This document shows positions 21,571 through 33,568 of a DNA stretch of 64,000 nt, in pieces; the stretch's first letter is position 1, and each line of letters opens with the position of its first letter. The stretch is from assembly GCA_037783415.1 (NCBI GenBank), contig JAZGTN010000002.1, positions 2,976,001 through 3,040,000 of the forward strand. Direction: 5' to 3'. The translations under genes were made by a program, and so were the position numbers. This DNA comes from Leptasterias polaris. Its lineage: Eukaryota; Echinodermata; Asteroidea; Forcipulatida; Asteriidae. The notes beneath the pieces were generated by a model. The model did no database searches, was not told the origin of the DNA, and was given only the letters and a program-made list of their open reading frames with translations.

Positions 21571-22829
21571 ACACTTGCTACATTGCTTGGACGTGTTTTA
21601 AAAGCTTGGTATAGAAACCCATCATCAGTGTCGTTTTCATTTTCCCACATAACGACTGTCACCAATGAATTACGCGCAAACAAAATGCGTCTTTTTTGTT
21701 GAATAATCGGGTTGGACTGTTACGTAACAATAACGGACAGTGTTTTGAGGTATTTTGCAGTGAGCTTTTTTGTTTACTGTCGAGAATCACGTGTGCGGGA
21801 AGTCTGGCGCGCGTATTTAATTCAAATCATCATCTAAGCGTCTGCGTCAAGTACATCTGACATTGCGCACTCCCAGGGGGGCGGATGGGGTAGCGCCACC
21901 AGCGCGCCACCTACGTTGAAAATAATCTCATTCGACCATCGCGACGTGAACTGGTCGAAGCTCCCCACGTACAAACGGATGTGTGTGTATGCACAGTACA
22001 CACTATTTGAATTTACGGTTGCTCTCCGCTGCGTGCCGTTGAGACTGCCTGGACGAGTCCATTTTATCAGAGGGTATTGTTATCTTCAAATGTTGTAAAT
22101 TCACAAAATCTTTACACCAGAAAACATTTGTAAATTGTTTTGTTTTGCCTTGCCAACTGCTTCAGTAAATTAACTATTTAATAAACAACATATATTTAAC
22201 CTAAACGACATGTATAACATATCTGTTTAAGATGTGTATGTTGCCTCAGAATTACAATTACCTGCGGCAAATGTTCCCGTCCGTCAACAGAGATCGTTTG
22301 AACGCAAACTAAGTATTGGCGGGATCCATTCTATCCAAAAAAATCGTCAAATATCTAGAGGATGTACCGAGGGATTTTGATTAAACTTTCAGGAATGAAA
22401 GATCTATTCCTAAATATTACGTTAATGGAAAAAAATCAGAGGATGAACGATAATTTTTTTCACATTATGTCGATATTTGTAGCCATTTTAGGGGAGACCA
22501 TTTGTAACGAAATTCCCACCTGGACCCATTCATACACGTTAGCCGCTGCAATAAACCAACGGAAATTTTTCGATAATATTTTTACGCACTTTATTTAAAA
22601 TTAAGCATCTCAACAATTGAAAATGCTCTTACAATATACACTGTTATGTTTTCAGTGCTGATAAAGAGAGAATTTTAACGGTATACTTGGATTTCTTTTT
22701 GTTTTTTAATGGTCATTACCTATTTTTAAAATGGAGTGTACCCAAACAGCGATCGCAAATGATTGCGCAACACCCCTTCCGCCCCCCCCCCCCCCCCCCT
22801 GGCGCACTCCGTTAGTTTCCCAAACTTTT
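21571..22829. other. Intergenic, likely promoter side of the F-box gene
   Basis: The first 300 bases or so are GC-richer with several CpG, which would fit a promoter for the - strand F-box gene; no TATA box is obvious. A poly-C run lies near 22780-22798. No gene is recognised. Confidence 0.35.
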
Positions 22830-23417
22830 TCATTTCATTTCAGAAACATTTATTTCATGTCAACATCATTCATTACAAAATATTGAAAAATAAATAGATA
22901 ATAGGGGGCCTATGTGACATTAACATGTAGGAAAAAGGAGAAGCAAATGCTTTTTGTTCCCCTTCCCTATATAAAGACAAAGACAAAAGAAACGTAAAAC
23001 AAGGAAAACAGTACCGGGACACGGACATGTTATGCATGAGTGAGACTAGACAATAGATATATAATTACTAATACATTAGGTGTATTAAAAATTAAAAAGA
23101 TACAAATAAATTAATTAAGTGGTGTATAAATCAATCAATATATTCTTTAGTTTTTGACGAAAAGATAAAACACTGGCTGACTGTTTAAGTTCTGCACTTA
23201 GATTATTCCAGTAAATGACTCCTTTATGAAAGACACTCTTTCTAAAAAACTCAGTTCTACTTGGTTTTACAAAAAGATTCCCTTTGGCTAAACTACGGGT
23301 CTGGTGAGTGTGAACTGAAGCACTAGCTAAAAAGAAGCCTTGGATTTTTTGTGGTAATAAATTACGAGATTGTTTAAACATAAAATTTGCTAAATTAAGT
23401 GAATGAATATCAACCAA
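22830..23417 (-). mobile_element. 5'-truncated non-LTR retrotransposon (LINE), 3' end
   Basis: The - strand frame 23115-23417 encodes about 100 residues typical of the C-terminus of CR1/L2/jockey-type reverse transcriptase proteins: HTHQTRS, then FRKSVFHKGVIYWNNLSAEL and SFRQKLKNILI. An AT-rich 3' UTR follows leftwards. The conserved RT core is absent, so this is a dead 5' truncation. Confidence 0.7.
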
Positions 23418-23524
23418 GTTTTAAAATACTTGACATGGCAAATAATGGGAAGTATGTTCTAGATAACATGCACCATGAATAATACGGAAACCGTTCTCTT
23501 TAAATCAAGAATCGACTTGTGTAT

Positions 23525-23668
23525 CATTCACAAAGAGTTAACGATCTTAACTGGAAATCAATCGTAAGTGCTAAGCAAAGTGTGATGTCACAATACAAAT
23601 CACTATATATGGTAATACTGGCAATTCATCTTAAGGTGAATCTTAGTGCTTTGTGAAATCGGGCCCAG
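23525..23668. mobile_element. MITE copy (CACAAAG...CTTTGTGAAATCGGGCCC family)
   Basis: Left end TTCACAAAGAGTTAACGATCTT and right end AGTGCTTTGTGAAATCGGGC are inverted relatives of those at 3560-3692. The central GTGCTAAGCAAAGTGTGATG is shared. Confidence 0.65.
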
Positions 23669-23779
23669 AGACCTTTTGCGCTTGATGTCAAATTGAGTAG
23701 AGGGCACCCACAGGGAGGTTAATAGCCCGAACTTCTTGCGCAACCTTCGAGACGCGTGGGTAATTTCATATTCAGCTTT

Positions 23780-23907
23780 TGGAACTTAGGCGTTAGGGTA
23801 TCAATCTTATCTGTTAAGCATAATCTGACGTCACAATACAAAACACTATGGTGATACTGACAACTCATTTTAAGATGAATCTTTAGTGCTTTATGAAATC
23901 GAGCACC
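23780..23907. mobile_element. Second diverged copy of the same MITE, right half clear
   Basis: ATCTTATCTGTTAAGC, GACGTCACAATACAAA, and AGTGCTTTATGAAATCGAGC occur in the same order as in the neighbouring copy at 23525-23668. The left tip is decayed. Confidence 0.55.
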
Positions 23908-24335
23908 GGTTGCCTGCCCTATTTGACATTGCATGCCATGGTACTGGGTGTGTAACAGTTATGCATCATTGTCAGTGTGTGTTATGTCTATCCAATGAAA
24001 TCATTTGGATTGTAAGAGCAGTGCCTGTCTTTATTTTTTACGGATAAATACAATGGCCCAGTCTAAAAAGGAGGTTGCTTTATCATTGGCTCATCCTGTG
24101 CACGCCGCGCGTAAGATGACGGCATGCTGACGTCAATGCTTAAAGTCCATTGATCTCCATTGTTGTTCATTATATCCAATATTTATTAGGAATATAAATA
24201 ATTATCACAAAGAATAAGTGGTAAAATTAAGATTCAATTTAATGAAGTTTATTATTAGCCGAGGCCTACTACAACTCAATGCCGGATGAAGGCTTCTTAA
24301 TCAACTTTCCACACCAATTCTCGAACCCTTGCTAG

Positions 24336-24807
24336 TGTAACACGTAAAATGGGTGTCACTTTAAGTTGTAGTATAGAACGGTAGGCTGGCCGGTAGAACG
24401 TATAAAGGAAACTCCAATAAACTCATTTCTTTGGGCTTTAATACAGAACGATATTTATTTATATCTGCATGGCTTTACAAGGATGAGTATTACTACCAGT
24501 CAAGGAGTAGCAGGAAATGAAGAAGAATACTGGATCGGGCCACAGTGCAAGATTTGGCACTGGGCTAACCAGAAGGGTCTGTCGATAAGTTCAGAAAGAG
24601 AAGAATGAACTCAAGATGGGACATAATTAAGGGCATTTTATAATAAAGTGGTGGGGACAGATAGGTGGGCATTAAGGTCGTAAACTTGTCAAGTCCCAGA
24701 CAGCCAGTCTGGACACTGGTGTCTGGGTGAGCATTGGATTAATTAGGATGGGTGCTTGTGAGATCGGGGGAAAAGTGCCTGGGGTAAAACAAAATAACCA
24801 GCTTACA
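24336..24807. mobile_element. Solo LTR, 472 bp
   Basis: It starts TGTAACACG and ends GCTTACA, flanked by a 4-bp direct repeat CTAG (24332-24335 and 24808-24811). TG...CA tips with a short target-site duplication are the hallmark of an LTR left by recombination between two LTRs. CCAATAAACTC near 24413 could be its poly(A) signal. It is unrelated by eye to the LTR at 10311. Confidence 0.75.
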
Positions 24808-25015
24808 CTAGTATTCAGGTTTGCGCCCTCCTCTGTCCGTCTGTGTATAGGTTTTAGTGTCTGTCGATAATGTTACCAGAGAAGTGTAAATTCTGTCTTT
24901 GGCAGAACTTCCCCCTCCCCCGTTTGTTGTTGTTGCTTTGTTTTGTTTTTGCTGGGGTTGCTTATTGGCTCCCCATAGTTTTTTCAGTGAAGAGGACAAA
25001 GTGTAAGAAATGAAA

Positions 25016-25255
25016 TTTCCATAAGAGTTGTATTATTTGTACCTTCAGCACACGACACGGGTGGGTGCGGGTGGGGGGGGGGGGGGGGGGGACCTTCCCT
25101 TCCGTAAGCTTTCCAGCCCATCAAGTCATTTATAAACATTTCCATAAGAGTTGTATTATTTGTACCTTCAGGACACGACACGGGTGGGTGCGGGTGGGGG
25201 GGGGGGGACCTTCCCTTCCTTAAGCTTTCCAGCCCATCAAGTCATTTATAAAGCT
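25016..25255. repeat. 123-bp tandem duplication with long poly-G tracts
   Basis: Copies start at 25016 and 25139 (TTTCCATAAGAGTTGTATTA). They differ mainly in poly-G length, about 23 G versus about 12 G, and in a few substitutions. Confidence 0.9.
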
Positions 25256-25734
25256 CCACATCTTCACTTCTCCCTGTGAAGAGTATTTCGTTTCAGGAAG
25301 TACTTTTCGTCAGCCTTGGTTTTATCATGTGCAAATGCTTTACTACACAGTGAGACAAAATGCTTAATTTACATAGTGGTTTTCGAATTTGTCGGTATAG
25401 GTATGGAAAACTCAACCAGGAATTTTAATTAATAACAAATTATATAATGTTATAACATAACTCTCACAAATGATCTCTGAACAGGTTTACATTTAACTGC
25501 ATTTTTTCACATTTTTGGTTATTTTTCAAAGTTACAGCTTCAAATTGTCATTAGGCCTATAATCCGAAAATTGCAATCGAAACAGGATTTTAAAGCAACA
25601 AATTTGTATTTTACAATTTGTTCCTCTAAATTGTGAAAAACATGCTCCAGATTTTATAAAGCAATCTAATTTTTCAAAGCTAACAATTTAGAAATGGATA
25701 AATTCCAGTTATTTGTTGGCAATGTTTGAGGTCA

Positions 25735-25920
25735 TGTTTGAGGTCCAAGGGAAACAAATATATCCCCTTCTCTTTTTTCGCTTGGTTTGAGCAGCGAAGG
25801 ATAGAAAATCTATCTCTTCCACTTTTCGGCTAGGTTTGAGGAACAAGGGATATAAAATTCTATCCCCTCCTCTTTTCGGCTGGGTTTAAGGAACAAGGGA
25901 TAGAAAAATCTACCCCCTGA
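25735..25920. repeat. Imperfect ~60-bp tandem repeat, three copies
   Basis: Units contain TCTTTTCGGCTGGGTTT, AGGAACAAGGGATA and AAAATCTATCCCC in the same order. The copies have diverged by substitutions and small indels. Confidence 0.7.
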
Positions 25921-26312
25921 CCTAAATTATAACAACTCGAACCACAATTAAACTTTTATTTTTGTCAGCTTTCCCAATTAGTGAAGTACATTATTGTAAA
26001 TAAAAAGGTGTGCGTATTTTTCTTTGATGGTATGATGCAACAATAGTTATGAGAACGCAATTTGGCAAATTGTTTTGCTAACAAAAATGAATCAATCAAA
26101 AGACTGTTAAAAATATTTTTTAAAGTGCACCAGGTTCTAACTTTGTTCTTCCAGCAATATTTTATGAAGAAAAACAGCATAATTTTAGAGACAACTTCAA
26201 TAAAAAAAAATGCTATTTACTATAAAACAAAAAAGTGAATTGTGAAAAAGTGTAGTTAAATATGAACATGTTTCTGGAGGAATTGACACAACACCACGTA
26301 CACAAAGAATAT
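25921..26312. other. Intergenic, nothing recognised
   Basis: AT-rich sequence with chance ORFs only. Confidence 0.4.
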
Positions 26313-26316
26313 TAGG

Positions 26317-26473
26317 GGCCTTTCTCAAACCTCGGCTTGGGCTCCGGTTCCGGCTCCAGGCTCCGTCTGAACCACCGCGTTCGAACCACCGCGTGCAAAT
26401 ACACGCTGCACCAACAATTTATAATGGAGCCCAAGCCGGAGACGGAGCCCAAACCGAGGTTTGAGAAAGGCCT
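26317..26473. mobile_element. MITE with GGCCTTTCTCAAACCTCGGC ends
   Basis: GGCCTTTCTCAAACCTCGGC at left is mirrored by CCGAGGTTTGAGAAAGGCC at right, about 157 bp in all. A related element lies at 26913-27067. Confidence 0.85.
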
Positions 26474-26912
26474 TAGGTATTTCGACCTATTGCACTGACG
26501 CCACAAGCAGATAATACTGTCTGCCCCGTTCTTCCATTTGGAGAGTCAAGATGCATGTAAAGATGGTACACGTATAATTATAAACATTTCCATTGTTGAT
26601 AAACAAAGAGCTGGTTGGCATGGACGGCCGATTGTTAGCAAAACATTCAATCGTCAATCGTGTTAACAGATGTTATGACCAAGTTCAACATTTTCTGCAA
26701 CTTCAATTAAGAAAGACCTGCCATGATTAGTTGCTATGTTTTCAACAAATTCAACACTATCTTTGAATATTTTTGCATAACATTGTTACAAACTGTGGTT
26801 ATCTGTTTTTGCTTTGCATTTATGGCTTTCCATAGATTTCCAACCTCGGTTGGCAAAAACTCGGGCTGTGACGTTGCATCAGAAAGGTCTATAACTAAAC
26901 TCATCTATTCAT
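26474..26912. other. Intergenic, nothing recognised
   Basis: Sequence between two related MITEs; chance ORFs only. Confidence 0.4.
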
Positions 26913-27067
26913 AGGCCCTTTTCGAAACCACAGCTTGGGCTTGCGGGCTTTGGTTTTAGGCTCCGTCAGTTATTCAAAATACGCGTGCTTTCCTTACGGG
27001 GTTTCAATTAGGCGTTCAGAGCCACAGCCGGATTCCAAGCTTAAACCGTGGTTTCAAAAAGGGCCAT
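26913..27067. mobile_element. MITE with GGCCCTTTTCGAAACCACAG ends
   Basis: GGCCCTTTTCGAAACCACAG at left is mirrored by CCGTGGTTTCAAAAAGGGCC at right. It is about 160 bp downstream of the 3' end of the GPCR gene and is a diverged sister of 26317-26473. Confidence 0.8.
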
Positions 27068-27242
27068 TGATCGGTGAATCTTACTCTCAAAATGGCGTAA
27101 GCAAGACGTCAAATGAATTGAGTCACTGCGTTGGCCTGCATCGTTTTTTAAGGGTGGCAACTTGCTATATGTTTTATGTGAAAGTGCAAATAGTCTTTAC
27201 TTGTTGTGTTTTGCCGATGTGCAAGCGTTATTAAGTCCGAGG

Positions 27243-28995
27243 TTATGGTACCGTTTCAGCGCTCCGAAGTACCGATTGCCTTGTTGCTGATGTAGTGGCT
27301 GTCTCTGCCGCATGAGTCGCCTGTTCAGGCCGCGATCGCTCGGGACCAACGGCAGCCACAGACCTCATCCCAAGTGCAGTCTTCACCCCATCCCGGAACC
27401 GTTTATTCTTGTAAGTGTAGATGAAAGGGTTGATGCAGGAGTTGCAGAGAGCCAGCATGACGGAGAGGTGATACGGGAGAGACGAGAAGGAGACAGGGGC
27501 TCCCAGGTTGAAGGCCAGGAAGATGGCCTGGTTCGGCAGCCAACAGGCTGCGTAGGTGAGCACGACCACCAGGAGCATCCGACTCAGCTCGTGAGCTACT
27601 TCGTATTGCCAAGCTTGTTTCTTGTCGGCAGCCCCGGTTGATTCTGTCGTTAAATTAAAACAATTGTACTGGTTATTTTGTTTGAGGATAAGCTGGAGTA
27701 AAACATCACTTTGAAATAATTATTTCTTCAATGGAGGTGCTGTTTCTATGGATTCAAAATTGTGTTGTGGCTAATGTAAAGTTATCTGAACTAAGACACA
27801 ATGGACACTTTGGAACTCTTGGTGGCAGCAGGTAAATTTCCATTGCGTACGTAGTTCTGAGAATGCGCACATTGCCGAGAACAATATAATATTTTACCTG
27901 GTAAGTCTACTGCCACCTAGTGTCACCAAAAGTCTCCCCTAAACAAACAATGTCTTGGACAATTTTCGTCCGGTCCAGTATTTAGGCCTTTTCCAAACTA
28001 AGCGACTTCGGCTATGCCTTGGATCTAGCCGTACCCACTGCAGAAGCCGTCAATTTGGACACAGTCTTGTTATTTTACACCACGGTTTAAAAGTTTGAAC
28101 TACATAAACCGAAATCAACAAAAACGATCCGTACTTTTTACGAGTGTTAAATTTTCTAAATACATAGCCAGTGCCAATGGAGATTTTTATTGCACGGGTA
28201 GATGCAAATTAAGGTATTGTTTCTTCTTTGTTCTCGTATGAACCCACCTTTCCCTTTGAGAAGTGAAGCTTGTCTTTTCAATGCCTTGATCATCTTCCAA
28301 TGTGCCGCCAGCATCGTGGTGATGGGAGTGAAATAAACCACTGCGAAGATGTACACCCCAATGACGGCATTGACAGCATTGCTAGGCCACGGAACAAAAA
28401 CACATCCCTTCCCGCTCACGTAATCATAGTTGTAGAGGAAGAACCAGTTGGAAACAGCGCCAACCAGCCAACAGCATACCATCATGGCGACAGTTCTGCG
28501 TGGGGTGAAGAGCATCTTGTACTTGAGCGGGTACACGATGGCAAAGAAACGCTCCATGGTGACGCAGAGCATGCTGTACGCTGAGGCAAAGATCGTCAGC
28601 CACAGCGGGTACTTGTTGAGAAACAGACGGCACAGCAGCTCTCCTCCGAACCCGTCAGGTACGCTGGCTGTCGCCTCCACCGAGAGCATATGGAACGGGA
28701 TCACCCAGATAGACGTGACGAGGTCAGAGAAGGCGAGATGTATGATGAAGTAACTGGTGTAGTTGCGTAAGGATGGGACACGTATCAGGGCGAAGATGAC
28801 CACGAAGTTACCGGCTATTCCCAGGCAAGCAATAATGGTGTAGAAGATGCGGATAGGGAGGCTGTTTTCTATTCCCCCAACTCCCCAGCCCTGCCGCCCG
28901 GCATCCTCGCCACTGCTACCGTCCGGTGTCTCCCCGACTGTGGGGAAAGAAGCTGTTGTCATGTCCATGGTAGAGGTGGTCAGTAATTCCTCCAT
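27243..28995 (-). CDS. Class A (rhodopsin-like) G protein-coupled receptor, peptide-type
   Basis: Two exons on the - strand, 28248-28995 and 27243-27643, joined in phase by a GT-AG intron of 604 bp: 382 residues. Seven hydrophobic segments are visible. Class A landmarks: GNFVVIFAL in TM1, NYTSYFIIHLAFSD in TM2, a TM3 end of MERFFAIVYPLKY (ERF in place of DRY), CCWLVGAVSNW in TM4, CWLP in TM6, and NPFIY in TM7 followed by KNKRFRDG. The N-terminus is Ser/Thr/Gly-rich and lacks a signal peptide. Cysteines in ECL1/TM3 (LLCRLF) and ECL2 (GKGCVF) allow the usual disulfide. It most resembles neuropeptide-type receptors (galanin/QRFP/tachykinin-like); the ligand cannot be assigned. The intron holds a CTCF-motif MITE. 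Confidence 0.9.
27803..27936. mobile_element. CTCF-motif MITE, second full copy
   Basis: Left end GACACTTTGGAACTCTTGGTGGCAGCAG region and right end CTACTGCCACCTAGTGTC are inverted relatives of the element at 1082-1230. It also shares ATGCGCACATT and AACAATA in the interior. It lies in the single intron of the GPCR gene. Confidence 0.7.
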
Positions 28996-30463
28996 GGTTT
29001 CCGAACTGACAGCTTTTAAAAACTACAAGAGGTTGACGCCTACAGTTTCAAACCCGACTGGGCGATTCGATTGGAAAAAAAAGTTGTCTTTCAGAAGTCA
29101 ACAATGACGAGCCAGAAGTCTGTTTTGCATTGTTAGGAGATGCGATCTAATCACAGTGAGTTTTCAGTGTATTCCAGTCTATAAATAAAGAGGAAATAGA
29201 CAATTGTATCAATGGGTCAGCTAAGAATTATTAAGGAACAGAAAATTGTGCAGAGATTCGTACGTGTGTGTTTTGAGAGAAGGAAAATGTGGCTGATATA
29301 ATAATCTACAGGTTGATGGCTGTCACGAGTGTGCAGGTTCTTATGGAATGCGCTGGGAAGGTGGGAACAATACCTGCAGCAGGAATAGTCCAGATTCAGG
29401 AACACTTGAAGGTGGGTTATAGATTGGTTGTTGTCAACGTATAATGCTGACTTATTATAGGCTCATTTATATAAAGAAATATACAGTAAAAGTAACGCGA
29501 AAGTTTGGTTTTCAGCTGAGTGTCTAACTGATAAAGCAGCAAAAGAAATGTCATGGATATATGTTTCACAGGAATGCCGAATCAAACCACGTTTAGGTGA
29601 CAGCGGGTAGGCCTAACCGACCGCATCTCTGGCTGCCAGCCCCCAAAATCTGAGACACGATTCATGCATGAATCATCTGTCAAATTCAAATATTTTGGGT
29701 GAAAAATTATCTAAGCCATATATTGGAAGGGAATCCTTTCTCAGAATAGTTTGACAGCTGCAAAACAGCTGCAGTGCTTCTCACCAAGAAAGTTTTTATG
29801 GCCATTCATTTTTTAGAGTATTTACCAATCTATGAACCTACATGATGTTTAACACGCGTGGAATTTTTAATCTAGCAAGTTAACAAAATACACACGGGCT
29901 TGCTTGGTTTCTTGATTTATTTGAGAAGAGTTGCGTATTGACCTGCTCTTCCTGTATTGACTTACACCCTGATATCATGAAGGCCGATTAATTAATTAAG
30001 TCCACATAATAACGTTACTTCCATGAAATAATTCTGCCGATGTTTCGAAGCATAAGGCAGGACTTTTGGGTCGGGTGGGGGGGGGGGGGGGGGGGGGCTA
30101 CATTCTACCAGCCCCCTTCCCCATCTCCCTACGCCACTGATTAATAATCAAGGGAACTCGTCTACGAAACCGAAGTTTCCAAGTTATTCTTGGGGTTAAT
30201 TATTGAAATACCGGTGGAATTCCGCGACGTTAACACGTGAATAACATAAATTACATTATTCACAGCTGCTCTCAGTCTGTCCGAGCATATTTACCCGCGA
30301 AGAAAAGGCCTAAAAATGGTACAACAACCCTTTATCGCAATGCCAATCGCCTGATATTCCCGCGATAGGCTGGGCCAGTCAGCCTCCGAACTGAAAACGT
30401 TATCAACGTGCACGGCACCAAAGGTGAATAAGGAACTCTACATTTATGCAGCTCTATGAAATT
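28996..30463. other. Intergenic upstream of the GPCR gene
   Basis: The promoter of the - strand GPCR should lie just right of 28995, but no element is identifiable. A diverged Kolobok-like MITE fragment is at 29640-29830 (TCATGCATGAATCATCTGTC, CAGCTGCAGTGCTTCTCACC). A poly-G run is near 30078-30097. Confidence 0.4.
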
Positions 30464-31387
30464 GGGCCCATAGAGGCTGCCAAAGCAGAAAACTTTTCAC
30501 ATTTTGTGCTTAGCAAAAATTAGCAGGATACCAGTCTGGAATGGTGCATGTGACATGGTATTTTCGGCTGGTAATCTTATTCTGGTGAGCATAATTTTGT
30601 TGTGCTTAGCTGCTATGTTGTGCTTAGCTGCTATGTTGTGCTTAGCTGCTATGTTGTGCTTAGCTGCTATGTTGTGCTTAGCTGCTATGTTGTGCTTAGC
30701 TGCTATGTTGTGCTTAGCTGCTATGTTGTGCTTAGCTGCTATGTTGTGCTTAGCTGCTATGTTGTGCTTAGCTGCTATGTTGTGCTTAGCTGCTATGTTG
30801 TGCTTAGCTGCTATGTTGTGCTTAGCTGCTATGTTGTGCTTAGCTGCTATGTTGTGCTTAGCTGCTATGTTGTGCTTAGCTGCTATGTTGTGCTTAGCTG
30901 CTATGTTGTGCTTAGCTGCTATGTTGTGCTTAGCTGCTATGTTGTGCTTAGCTGCTATGTTGTGCTTAGCTGCTATGTTGTGCTTAGCTGCTATGTTGTG
31001 CTTAGCTGCTATGTTGTGCTTAGCTGCTATGTTGTGCTTAGCTGCTATGTTGTGCTTAGCTGCTATGTTGTGCTTAGCTGCTATGTTGTGCTTAGCTGCT
31101 ATGTTGTGCTTAGCTGCTATGTTGTGCTTAGCTGCTATGTTGTGTTTAGCTGCTATGTTGTGTTTAGCTGCTATGTTGTGCTTAGCTGCTATGTTGTGCT
31201 TAGCTGCTATGTTGTGCTTAGCTGCTATGTTGTGCTTAGCTGCTATGTTGTGCTTAGCTGCTATGTTGTGCTTAGCTGCTATGTTGTGCTTAGCTGCTAT
31301 GTTGTGCTTAGCTGCTATGTTGTGCTTAGCTGCTATGTTGTGCTTAGCTGCTATGTTGTGCTTAAGCTGCTCTATGAAATTGGGCCC
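30464..31387. mobile_element. MITE enlarged by an internal 18-bp tandem array
   Basis: The right end CTGCTCTATGAAATTGGGCC (to 31387) and the left end beginning GGGCCC at 30464 belong to the family seen at 9114-9286. The interior words GTGCTTAGCAAAAATTAGCA and GGCTGGTAATCTTATTCTGG are typical of that family. The usual 170-bp element has grown to about 920 bp by the array at 30598-31364. Another family member's right end (GCAGCTCTATGAAATTGGGC) abuts at 30449. Confidence 0.75.
30598..31364. repeat. 18-bp tandem array, about 42 copies
   Basis: The unit is TGTTGTGCTTAGCTGCTA, repeated 42 times plus a partial unit. The only differences seen are a C-to-T change in two consecutive units near 31145 and 31163. 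The long ORFs in several frames here are a by-product of an 18-base period without stops and are not genes. Confidence 0.95.
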
Positions 31388-31561
31388 TGCTTTGGTCATG
31401 ATGGCACAGTCTTTTTAACAACTTGCCCACAAGTCTAGCCAAAATATTGATATTGTGTCCAATCATTCAAAAACCTCAAGGGCAAAATGTTGAGTTCCTT
31501 ATTCACCTTTGGAGGGGGCGCGCGTGTGTGCTGTACTGGATCATAGATATATAATAATAAT

Positions 31562-33568
31562 AATACTAGATCGGACGCGCGTACATACGCGCCGTTAGCC
31601 GTACACAAAAAACCTGGTTCTTCATGGACGCGCTAAAAAGTCACGTGAACAAGGTAACGCGCTGAAGATGAACAAATAAAAGGTGCCTAAATGATACTGT
31701 AATAGACTATAGTATTCGACAGGTTTCTGGTACATTTTGAAGACCCATTTCATGGAATAAACGACAAAAAGCAAGATCCATCAACTCAACATAGCCACCT
31801 AAGCGTTGAATACGGAAACATTTGAAAATCTTATATCACAAGGGGATAGTCATTTATTTTTCACTGAAAGTTGAATAAAGTTTTAGATCATCATTAGTAG
31901 GTCTATATTCAATTCAAAAATAACAATTGGTAGTAATTCATGGCACAATACAGAAAGAAGAAAAAAATTGTGGTAGATTACCATTGAAATTACCATTTGA
32001 AATATTATCATTGGAGATATACATTCTCTTTTGTAAAGTACTTCCTGAGTATTAACGGGGTTGGACCTCTCTCATTCATTTTTATTTTGTACACAATAAA
32101 TAAGATTAACAATCTTCCACCTATAGACTCTGTTTGACCAAATAGGCTCGAATGAATTCCTTGCCCAAAGTATTTATGTTAGTTTTATCCTTAATCCAAG
32201 CAACTACTGTGAGTTCCAGAAAGAAAATTGTCTACTCCATTAGCGCGAACGCCGAACTTACTCTTTAAATTAACAAGTGAAAGAAAATGGCCATCATTGT
32301 ATAAAAGACCACAAATGACATTGGCACCATGCAGACTCCCATTGCGTATAATACACTTATTGATTGGAGAATGTAACTGTGTTAACGTAGACCATGCATC
32401 GTTTGATTTTTTAAGTAAAGAACAAAGCATTTAAGTAAAATACAGTTAGGAGGGTTAGGAATAAGTTCAAATGAGATAAGAAGGACTATTTTTAGTAAGG
32501 AAACGATTTAACTACAGTCACTGTGAATAAGTACACTTATATTCATATAAAAATCTGATTACGTAAAGATAAAGTAATCTTATCTAAATTTAAAGCAAAA
32601 TCCTAAAGTCTGGATTGGTAACACACCCAATACCAAGTACCTGAAAAGCATGGGTAGCCTACCTACCCAATGAAGACCATTCATAATTGTTTTCAGAAAA
32701 TTCGTTTTCAGAACATTCATGAACAAAACAGTGTCGTCGGCTGGAATTCTTTGCCGTCAATTCAAAATCCCTTAATGCCCATGTTATTACATAACATCGA
32801 ATTATGATTCTATTCTCTACACATAAAAGAATGGCTTAGGCCACCCCCTTGCCATAAACCCTCCCAAATTGGAATGCTTCTGAAAGAAAACCACTAATGC
32901 AAGAACCGGGAAGGCCTAGTAATAGAATTGTTTTATAGGGGGATGGGCTAAAGTAAAAACAAAAAACAAAAATTACGAGAAAAGTATTTTTTTAAAGAGT
33001 ATTTTTTTTAAATTGATGGAAACGAATACAGCCGAAATATCATTCACAGCTAATGTTCCCATAAAAAGCGACCACCATAACCCTTTATCTGTCATGAATA
33101 ATGTGGTAGGCCTATAAGCAAATCTTCAGTCGCCCATTAGTACAAGCATATGCAATTTTATGAAGCGGAAATTGACATAGGGCCTAACTGTTTTTACTAA
33201 ACGGGGTTTATCCCCTTTTAATTTTGCAGGAGGGTAACAAATCCGTATTTTGGAGTCACTCATGAAAGCTTACCAGAAAATAGGCAACACTCTCAGAATA
33301 GGAGTTTTGCCGGACTTTTATACTGTTTTTAAAACAAGCTCATTTCCTTCCCTAAAATAACATAGGGCAAATTCAATACGGTGGTAAGGGAGTCACGAAC
33401 TAAAAGACCGACCATGATGAATGTTCACCAGTAGGCCTACTAATAAAGCACTATAGTTTAAACGTATGTCACTAGTGCGCGTTCAAACTGTTTACCTTGT
33501 TCACGTGACTAATGGCTGCACTCATGCCATAACCTGGGTATGTACGCGCGTCCGATCTAGGTATTATA
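31562..33568. mobile_element. ~2-kb TIR DNA transposon, non-autonomous
   Basis: The left end CTAGATCGGACGCGCGTACA (from about 31565) is mirrored at 33540-33565. A second inverted block, TCACGTGAACAAGGTAA, lies about 60-90 bp inside each end. No transposase is found. The interior carries a LINE fragment (32147-32752). The superfamily and target duplication are unclear because the flanks are AT-rich simple sequence. Confidence 0.65.
32147..32752 (-). mobile_element. LINE (L1/Tx1-like) ORF2 fragment with an empty TTAA site
   Basis: The - strand encodes a fragment with INKCIIRNGSL and LLYNDGHFLSLVNLKSKFGV, resembling the region C-terminal to the RT domain in L1/Tx1-type proteins (a DLL-D-G-FLS-type motif). 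The same 606 bp recurs inverted at 38638-40905, where it is split at TTAA by a transposon. Here the matching TTAA (near 32507) is intact. Family assignment is from motif resemblance. Confidence 0.6.

Noticed and set aside
30598..31364. Possible CRISPR array
   Set aside because: Units are contiguous with no spacers, and the genome is eukaryotic.
30497..31438. Three long overlapping ORFs of 278-304 codons with six-residue repeats
   Set aside because: They arise because the 18-bp tandem unit has no stop in these frames; ORFs of this kind exist on both strands at once and have no gene context.
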